Positions 56,602 through 64,000 of a DNA stretch of 64,000 nt are shown one piece after another. The stretch covers positions 1 through 64,000 of the forward strand of contig RPFO01000622.1 of assembly GCA_009746045.1 (NCBI GenBank). Direction: 5' to 3'. Origin of the DNA: Mesostigma viride. Lineage: Eukaryota; Streptophyta; Mesostigmatophyceae; Mesostigmatales; Mesostigmataceae. The position numbers were made by a program, and so were the translations under genes. Position 1 is the stretch's first letter; each line of letters opens with the position of its first letter. The notes beneath the pieces are model-generated. The model searched no databases. It was given only the letters and a program-made list of their open reading frames with translations, and was not told the DNA's origin.

Positions 56602-58420
56602 TTTTTACCACGATTGGGGTCTAGCTGCAGCTAGACCCTTAGAGGGGCTTTTTCCGTTAGACGAAAAGATTACCTGATGTGGTGAACTTAGCATACCCCG
56701 ACCAAGATTGGGGTCTCGCTGCAGCTAGACCCTTCATTGCGGCGTGCGATTGTTAAATCACAGACTTCTGATTCATTAATTTTATAGCAACCATAAAGAG
56801 GGTCTAGCTGCAGCGAGACCCTTGAATTTAAGCTATTGCTTGTGGTTATAAATGGTCTAGCTGCAGAGAGACCCCAATAAGGACGAAAAGATTTCAGGTT
56901 TTCCTCACCTTCGCGGCTCATTCTCTTATTAGTTCTCCCAGAACACTCAGATACCTGCATGGCGAGAATAACAAAAATAACACAGTAGCATTGATAAAAT
57001 TGTTTATCAGAAAATATATATACTAATTACAGTATATTTTGCAAAAGATTTTATAATATATTGTGAATAGCATGGTTAAATTCCACATACTTTAATAATA
57101 TGGTATGTTAAAGTATATAGAATCATTATTTAGTAAATCATTTACAAGAAAAAGTGGTATAGACTATTATTATTATATAGTTCGGCAATCTATGATAGTA
57201 AGACACCGGATGTCAGGTTTATCAGCGGCCTCCAGGGCTATAGCGTCTCGCTGCAGCGTGACCGTTTGGTGCTATGACTGATTTCAGTAGATGTGCAGAA
57301 AAAAATTTATTTCCATGACCACACCAGGAATCGAACCCAGAACCTCATTGTACATTTCGCATGGTAACGATGTCAGCCAAACATCCGAATGTTCCCAGGT
57401 AAATGGGCTGGAGGTCGTCTCTTTTTATACCTGCGGCCACAAGCACGGGTGACGGCATATTGGATGTCGTCCAATCCGCTAGCTTGGTTCCAAAAGATGG
57501 GATCGAGCTTTTGCACCAGCGCCGCGCTTCCAGTTTTCAGTTCCGTGGGGAGGAACGAGGATGCCACGTTTCCAATTTTTTCAATACCGTTCAGCCCTGT
57601 GACGCCGCGTCCGTTTTGCGAATTGCGACCGTCCCATCGCCCATCGAAAAAGAAGCGCAGCCGCAGAGAGACCCCATAGCTGATACGAGCTGCCATATCG
57701 TTTCGACGTTTGCATGCTACCTGCTGGATTATAAAATCCTACGTTGATACCTGCCTGGTGCCGGAAGTTTACAAGGAAATCGGTCTGCTTTCGCCGCACA
57801 ACGAAAAAAAGGTGAGCTTTTGCCGCATCCTGGATGGTAGGCTGACTAAAATTGTTCTATCAAAAACGGCAACTAAACAGCGCATGCACGCCGACGACAC
57901 AGTTAGCCAGCTGGGCGAAGACATGTCCTTGCTGCCATCGCAAGAAACTCTATGTTGCAGCAAGAGTGATAAAAATGTCTGGCTTCCTTCTTTTCGTTGC
58001 TAGCTAAACCCTGCAGACATCTCGGTAGAGTCAGCTAAGCCGATCCTAATCCACATCTGGCATCCATCCCTTTAGTCTAGTTGCCATGGAGCGTTTCTTG
58101 GTCTCGCACATGTCGATCATGGTGGTGCTAGGCTTTCACTTGGGTCACCCTTTCCATGTTTGCTATGCCTTTGGTCTGGTTAGGTTATAGGTGTAGATGT
58201 GCACATACTGCATTTGCTGCGTTTCTAATCGGTGCTCCTGTTTGATGCTTTTTTTCCCCTTCATATCGTTTCGACGTTTGCATGCTACCTGCCGGATTAT
58301 AACATCGGACGTTGCTACCTGCCTGCATAACGATAGTTTGCAAGAAATCTTCATTTTGCCGAAACACAAAAAAAGGTGATCTTTTGCCGCAACGTGGATG
58401 GTAGGCTGACTAAAATTGTG
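56602..58420. other. Intergenic region with duplicated segment
   Basis: No gene is supported. It has six palindrome copies or half-copies (56617-57674) and a tRNA-like sequence near 57306-57375. A diverged direct repeat of about 170 bp (57694-57862 and 58261-58425, both starting CATATCGTTTCGACGTTTGC) runs up to the start of the 30-bp array. Confidence 0.6.
57306..57375 (-). tRNA. tRNA-like sequence (pseudo-tRNA or SINE head)
   Basis: On the minus strand, TGGCTGACATCG resembles an A box. About 35 bp later CTGGGTTCGATTCCTGG gives a full T arm with a perfect B box. The anticodon arm pairs poorly and the acceptor stem is not clear, so no identity can be assigned. It may be a degenerate tRNA gene or the promoter head of a SINE. 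Confidence 0.4.
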
Positions 58421-60755
58421 CTGCTACGTATCAATACATGTGGGGGGGTGCTGCTACGTATCAATACATGTGGGGGGTGCTGCTACGTATCAATACATGT
58501 GGGGGGGTGCTGCTACGTATCAATACACGTGGGGGGGTGCTACGTATCAATACATGTGGGGGGGTGCTGCTACGTATCAATACATGTGGGGGGGTGCTGC
58601 TACGTATCAATACATGTGGGGGGGTGCTGCTACGTATCAATACATGTGGGGGGGTGCTGCTACGTATCAATACATGTGGGGGGTGCTGCTACGTATCAAT
58701 ACATGTGGGGGGGTGCTGCTACGTATCAATACATGTGGGGGGGTGCTACGTATCAATACATGTGGGGGGTGCTGCTACGTATCAATACATGTGGGGGGGT
58801 GCTGCTACGTATCAATACATGTGGGGGGGTGCTGCTACGTATCAATACATGTGGGGGGGTGCTGCTACGTATCAATACATGTGGGGGGGTGCTGCTACGT
58901 ATCAATACATGTGGGGGGGTGCTGCTACGTATCAATACATGTGGGGGGTGCTGCTACGTATCAATACATGTGGGGGGGTGCTGCTACGTATCAATACATG
59001 TGGGGGGGTGCTACGTATCAATACATGTGGGGGGTGCTGCTACGTATCAATACATGTGGGGGGGTGCTGCTACGTATCAATACATGTGGGGGGGTGCTAC
59101 GTATCAATACATGTGGGGGGGTGCTGCTACGTATCAATACATGTGGGGGGGTGCTGCTACGTATCAATACATGTGGGGGGGTGCTGCTACGTATCAATAC
59201 ATGTGGGGGGGTGCTGCTACGTATCAATACATGTGGGGGGGCTGCTACGTATCAATACATGTGGGGGGGTGCTACGTATCAATACATGTGGGGGGGTGCT
59301 GCTACGTATCAATACATGTGGGGGGGTGCTGCTACGTATCAATACATGTGGGGGGTGCTGCTACGTATCAATACATGTGGGGGGTGCTGCTACGTATCAA
59401 TACATGTGGGGGGTGCTGCTACGTATCAATACATGTGGGGGGGTGCTGCTACGTATCAATACATGTGGGGGGGGCTGCTACGTATCAATACATGTGGGGG
59501 GGTGCTGCTACGTATCAATACATGTGGGGGGTGCTGCTACGTATCAATACATGTGGGGGGTGCTGCTACGTATCAATACATGTGGGGGGGTGCTGCTACG
59601 TATCAATACATGTGGGGGGGCTGCTACGTATCAATACATGTGGGGGGTGCTGCTACGTATCAATACATGTGGGGGGGTGCTGCTACGTATCAATACATGT
59701 GGGGGGGTGCTGCTACGTATCAATACATGTGGGGGGTGCTGCTACGTATCAATACATGTGGGGGGTGCTGCTACGTATCAATACATGTGGGGGGTGCTGC
59801 TACGTATCAATACATGTGGGGGGTGCTGCTACGTATCAATACATGTGGGGGGGTGCTGCTACGTATCAATACATGTGGGGGGGGCTGCTACGTATCAATA
59901 CATGTGGGGGGGTGCTGCTACGTATCAATACATGTGGGGGGTGCTGCTACGTATCAATACATGTGGGGGGGTGCTGCTACGTATCAATACATGTGGGGGG
60001 TGCTGCTACGTATCAATACATGTGGGGGGTGCTGCTACGTATCAATACATGTGGGGGGGTGCTGCTACGTATCAATACATGTGGGGGGGTGCTGCTACGT
60101 ATCAATACATGTGGGGGGGTGCTGCTACGTATCAATACATGTGGGGGGGTGCTGCTACGTATCAATACATGTGGGGGGGTGCTGCTACGTATCAATACAT
60201 GTGGGGGGGTGCTGCTACGTATCAATACATGTGGGGGGGTTGCTACGTATCAATACATGTGGGGGGGTGCTGCTACGTATCAATACATGTGGGGGGTGCT
60301 GCTACGTATCAATACATGTGGGGGGGTGCTGCTACGTATCAATACATGTGGGGGGGTGCTGCTACGTATCAATACATGTGGGGGGGTGCTGCTACGTATC
60401 AATACATGTGGGGGGGTGCTGCTACGTATCAATACATGTGGGGGGGTGCTGCTACGTATCAATACATGTGGGGGGTGCTGCTACGTATCAATACATGTGG
60501 GGGGGTGCTGCTACGTATCAATACATGTGGGGGGGTGCTGCTACGTATCAATACATGTGGGGGGGTGCTGCTACGTATCAATACATGTGGGGGGTGCTGC
60601 TACGTATCAATACATGTGGGGGGGTGCTGCTACGTATCAATACATGGGGGGGGATGCTACGTATAATACATGTGGGGGGGATGCTACGTATCAATACATG
60701 TGGGGGGTGATGCTACGTACGTATCAATACATGTGGGGGGGTGATGCTACGTATC
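58421..60755. repeat. About 30-bp G-rich satellite array 1
   Basis: Roughly 77 units of 28-31 bp share TACGTATCAATACATGTG followed by 6-8 G and TGCTGC. Length changes are mostly in the G-run. Because units lack stops, all three plus-strand frames stay open for more than 740 codons; these are artefacts. The first unit begins within the second copy of the 170-bp direct repeat. Confidence 0.95.
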
Positions 60756-61745
60756 ATTTATTTATTCATGCCATCACCCCCCCACATTTAATTATTAATG
60801 CCAGCACCCCCCAACATTCATTTATTCATGCCATCACACCCCCACATTCTTTTATTCATGCCATCACCCCCCACATTTATTTATTCATGCCATCACACCC
60901 CCACATTTAATGATTAATGCCAGCACCCCCCAACATTCATTTATTCATGCCATCACACCCCCACATTCTTTTATTCATGGCAGCACCCCCCCACATTTAT
61001 TTATTCATGCCATCACCCCCCACATTCTTTTATTCATGGCAGCACCCCCCCACATTATTTATTCATGCCATCACCCCCCACATTCTTTTATTCATGGCAG
61101 CACCCCCCAACATTCATTTATTCATGCCATCACACCCCCACATTCTTTTATTCATGGCAGCACCCCCCCACATTTATTTATTCATGCCATCACCCCCCCA
61201 CATTTAATTATTAATGCCAGCACCCCCCAACATTCATTTATTCATGCCATCACACCCCCACATTCTTTTATTCATGGCAGCACCCCCCACATTTATTTAT
61301 TCATGCCATCACCCCCCCACATTCTTTTATTCATGCAGCACCCCCCAACATTCATTTATTAATGCCATCACACCCCCACATTCTTTTATTCATGGCAGCA
61401 CCCCCCCGCATTTATTTATTCATGCCATCACCCCCCCACATTCTTTTATTCATGGCAGCACCCCCCCACATTTATTTATTCATGCCATCACCCCCCCACA
61501 TTCTTTTATTCATGGCAGCACCCCCCACATTTATTTATTCATGCCATCACCCCCCCACATTTAATTATTAATGCCAGCACCCCCCAACATTCATTTATTC
61601 ATGCCATCACACCCCCACATTCTTTTATTCATGGCAGCACCCCCCCACATTTATTTATTCATGCCATCACCCCCCCACATTTAATTATTAATGCCAGCAC
61701 CCCCCACATGCATTTATACATAGCATCCCCCCCACATGTATTTAT
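60756..61745. repeat. About 30-bp C-rich satellite array 2, inverted relative of array 1
   Basis: About 33 units of the type CCCCCCACATTTATTTATTC plus ATGCCATCAC or ATGGCAGCAC occur in a repeating order of sub-types. Read on the minus strand they resemble array 1 (GTGCTGC, ATGTGGGGGG). The units at the right end (61700-61780) are intermediate, with TATACGTAGC. The array is thus a diverged inverted form of array 1. Confidence 0.9.
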
Positions 61746-61785
61746 ACGTAGCTTCCCCCCCCCACATGTATTTATACGTGGTCGT

Positions 61786-62252
61786 AAGGGTCTCGCTGCG
61801 GGTAGACCCTCGGAATTTTGTTTTTGTATTGACGTAAGGGTCTCGCTGCAGCGAGACCCCAAGGAATGTCAATTTTTCATGTTTCATGATGGGGGGGTCT
61901 TTCTTTTCTCACCCTTAAAATGATTTGTTTTTGTATCGGTGTTAGGGTCTCGCTGCAGCGAGACCCCTGCGAATGTCGACTTTTAATGTTTGCAAGATGG
62001 GAGTGGGCTTTCTTCGCTCACCCTAAAAATTATTTGTTTTTGTTTGACGTTAGGGTCTCGCTGCAGCGAGACCCCAAGGAATGTATACTTTTTTATGTTT
62101 GCATGATGGGAGGTTGCTTGTTTTTCGCTCACCCTAAAAATGATTTGTTTTTGCTTGAAGTGAGGGTCTCGCTGCAGCGAGACGCCAAAGTTTTACATTA
62201 AACTAAATGTCCCTTTTAGAATCCACGAAAGGGTCTAGCTGCAGCGAGACCC
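61786..62252. repeat. About 107-bp tandem repeat with CTGCAG palindromes
   Basis: Units of about 107 bp (AAGGAATGT...TTTCATGTTT...CACCCTAAAAATGATTTG plus the palindrome) recur at 61838, 61945, 62053 and 62164, preceded by a partial unit at 61788 and followed by the gene P leader palindrome at 62231. Confidence 0.85.
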
Positions 62253-62330
62253 TCCCCATCGTTTTTCTGCCGGCGATTCAGATTCTGAATGACATTTGTG
62301 AAACTTGCTTTTTTGATATTGTTCTGCAGA

Positions 62331-64000
62331 TGTCGTCCTCCTATTCCGATTCTGTCAAGGCCACTCCCGTTTCACCCAAGATGACGTCGAACACCTCGCC
62401 GGACCGAACGGCAACGGAGGAGTTTCCTCCGTTGCAGTTCGGTCCCGTAAAAGATCTTGCGAGGTCCCCCCCACCGAGTCCCCTTCGCCCTCCAAGTCCA
62501 ACTTGCCCCCCAGCGAGTTGGACAGAATTATACCCCCCAACCCTCTCGCTGCTGCGTCTCGCGCTCCGTCCCGCTCTCCGCCCCGTAAGTCTCCATCGCC
62601 GCCCCCCAAGTCGGCCGGAGCTACTGCGTCCCGCTCGCCGCCCCGCAAGTCCCCAAGTCCCCCGCAACTGCGACCCGTTCGCCGAACCGCAAGTCCCCCT
62701 CTCCGCCCAAAGTTCCCCCGCTACCGCGTCCCGCTCTCCTTCTCGCAAGTCCCCCTCGCCGTCAACCAAGAACCCCGCAACTCCGTCCCGCTCGCCGTCC
62801 CGCTCTGCTTCCCCCAAGTCCCGCTCGCCGCCACCCAAGTCCCCCGCTGCTGCGTCCCGCTCGCCGTCCCCCAAGCATTCCAGTTCTAAGCGTAAGCCTG
62901 CGGCCGAGTGGGTAGAGGAAGACGACCGCACCAAAGAGCTCAGGAAGCTGAGGAAGTCTATCAGTGAGCTTGTTGAGGAGGACGAGCGCGATCAGACTAA
63001 CGGGAGGCCTGAAGACCCGGAATCGCCGGTTCGGGAGTCGCGTCAGAAGCGGTTGTCCGATTTGTTAGCAATGGCCGCAAGCTTTGCTGACGAATACGCG
63101 GCTCTCGACAAGAAGGACAAGGAGAAGGAGAAGGCGGAGAGGGAGGCCATCGAGAAGGCGGAGAGGGAGAGGGTGGAGAGGGAGGAGAAGGAGAGGCTGG
63201 AGAAGGCGGAGAGGGAGGAGGAGGAGAGGGAGTACAAGGAGAAAAAGGCTGCCCAGGAGAAGGAGCACAGGATCCTGGTGGCGAAGCAGAAGGAGGAGGC
63301 GAAGAAGAAGACGGAGCGGCAGCGAAGGAAGTTCTTGCGGAGGAGGCCGCTCTTTTTTTGCAGATGCGACAGGAGAGGATGAAGGCGGAGAGGCCGCGAG
63401 GAAGATGGAGGAGGCTGCGAGGAAGGAGGAGGAGGCTGCGAAGGCAGTTGAGGGGGAGAAGGACGAGAACGGGAGCCCACCCTTCTTCACGAACGATTTT
63501 CAGTCGATTATCAGGTATGTTTATTAATGTGAGACGTACATTTTTCAGATGGCTTGAACGGTGTGTGTGTATCGTAGAAAGGGTTGGATTTTATGTCATA
63601 CATTGATCGTAAGGGTCTAGCTGCGGAGAGACGTTGACCTAGGAGTTAAGGTTGTTGACGACGACGACGACGATGTGTGGCCTTTTTTTTACTCTTGTTG
63701 TCTGCAGCCCTCCACGGTGGCCATTCTGAAACAGTACCTGGCTCAGACTGAGTCTGAGGCTGGGGTGAGTCGTAAAACCGAAAAGGGCTTGAGAGGCTTG
63801 ATCCGCTTTCTTTCGGCCGAGATAGCGTTTGCAGAGAAGTCCGGTGTCGTCGTGGACCGTCCGGAGTCGGCACACATAATTTGGAAGAACGACCGCCTGG
63901 GCCGTCTTGCATTGTTCGAAGCCACACAGCGAGCCATTCATGGGAAGAGGGTCGTTGGTGACGACATGTATGAGGTTTTGAAGATCGCGCAGTCGTGCAT
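62331..64000 (+). pseudogene. Inverted second copy of gene P, partial
   Basis: From about 62205 the sequence mirrors 50624 leftward: leader palindrome, ATG (62331, after TTCTGCAG), mini-intron, RS domain, coiled coil, and intron with palindrome variant at 63613 and a GAC repeat. The third exon starts at about 63709 (VAILKQYLAQTESEAG...RFLSAEIAFAEKSG) and runs off the window at 64000. Compared with the left copy it has frame changes near 62660, 63315 and 63390, so it is probably a pseudogene. The two copies point away from each other with the transposase-like gene between them. Confidence 0.75.

Larger units (their letters stand above)
45208..63634. repeat. Dispersed palindrome family GGGTCT-N2-CTGCAG-N2-AGACCC
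   Basis: I count 27 copies or variants. They start at 45208, 45295, 45365, 46715, 47812, 49186, 50580, 52843, 53695, 53767, 53846, 53925, 54009, 54957, 56617, 56711, 56800, 56854, 57243, 57654, 61788, 61838, 61945, 62053, 62164, 62231 and 63613. The copies at 56617 and 61838 are perfect palindromes. The dinucleotides beside the CTGCAG core vary (CG, AG, CT, AC). All copies lie in introns or between genes, and I saw none left of 45 kb. The feature marks the whole domain. Confidence 0.9.

Noticed and set aside
58376-60910. Three overlapping plus-strand frames of 742-844 codons
   Set aside because: They encode only the 30-bp repeat in different phases (CCYVSIHVGG, AATYQYMWGG, LLRINTCGGV) and have no independent support.
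60910-61571. His/Pro/Phe-rich plus-strand frames
   Set aside because: They are translations of the C-rich satellite array 2.

Overview
This is eukaryotic nuclear DNA made almost wholly of transposable elements and tandem repeats. Genes are split by GT-AG introns of about 50-260 bp. They sit among LTR, LINE and tyrosine-recombinase retrotransposons, a CACTA-type transposase fragment, two other transposase-like genes, foldback elements and several satellites. The mixture fits a large repeat-rich protist or algal genome, perhaps of the green lineage. I cannot name the species, and I see no clear housekeeping gene, rRNA or bacterial-style operon.

Layout. 1-12.5 kb: polypyrimidine satellites and a decayed minus-strand Ty1/copia element whose pol order reads integrase, protease-like domain, RT, RNase H. 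Two repeat blocks (A and C) recur on both sides of it. 12.5-16.7 kb: a mosaic of duplicated gag-like fragments ending in a 134-bp perfect palindrome. 19.1-21.3 kb: a two-exon minus-strand gene of unknown function. 22.3-22.9 kb: the N-terminal part of a CACTA (TNP2-like) transposase.

23.8-33.0 kb: a minus-strand DUF7869-family gene (probable DDE transposase). One of its introns holds a 6.1-kb insertion made of a LINE with a restriction-like endonuclease, joined tail to tail to a truncated inverted second copy. One 16-bp direct repeat flanks the whole insertion. The LINE's N-terminal region carries a complete RING-H2 finger. 33.3-33.6 kb: a foldback with 8-bp-repeat arms separates this gene from a divergent plus-strand gene (33.8-41.8 kb). 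The two genes have related N-terminal coding sequence. The plus-strand gene is split inside an exon by a PAT/Ngaro-like tyrosine-recombinase retrotransposon (35.03-40.35 kb) with intact split direct repeats and a 2A-like motif between RNase H and recombinase.

42.6-64 kb: a large inverted duplication. A long multi-exon minus-strand gene (RS-rich and coiled-coil N-terminus) starts near 50.5 kb, and a diverged copy starts near 62.3 kb on the plus strand. Between them lie a three-exon transposase-like gene, a second foldback, a MITE-like element, and G-rich and C-rich 30-bp arrays. A short palindrome with a CTGCAG core occurs 27 times between 45.2 and 63.6 kb, always in introns or intergenic DNA.

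The genes are better read as cargo of several mobile elements than as one pathway. Many reading frames have one or a few indels, often at homopolymers, so assembly errors cannot be excluded in individual cases.
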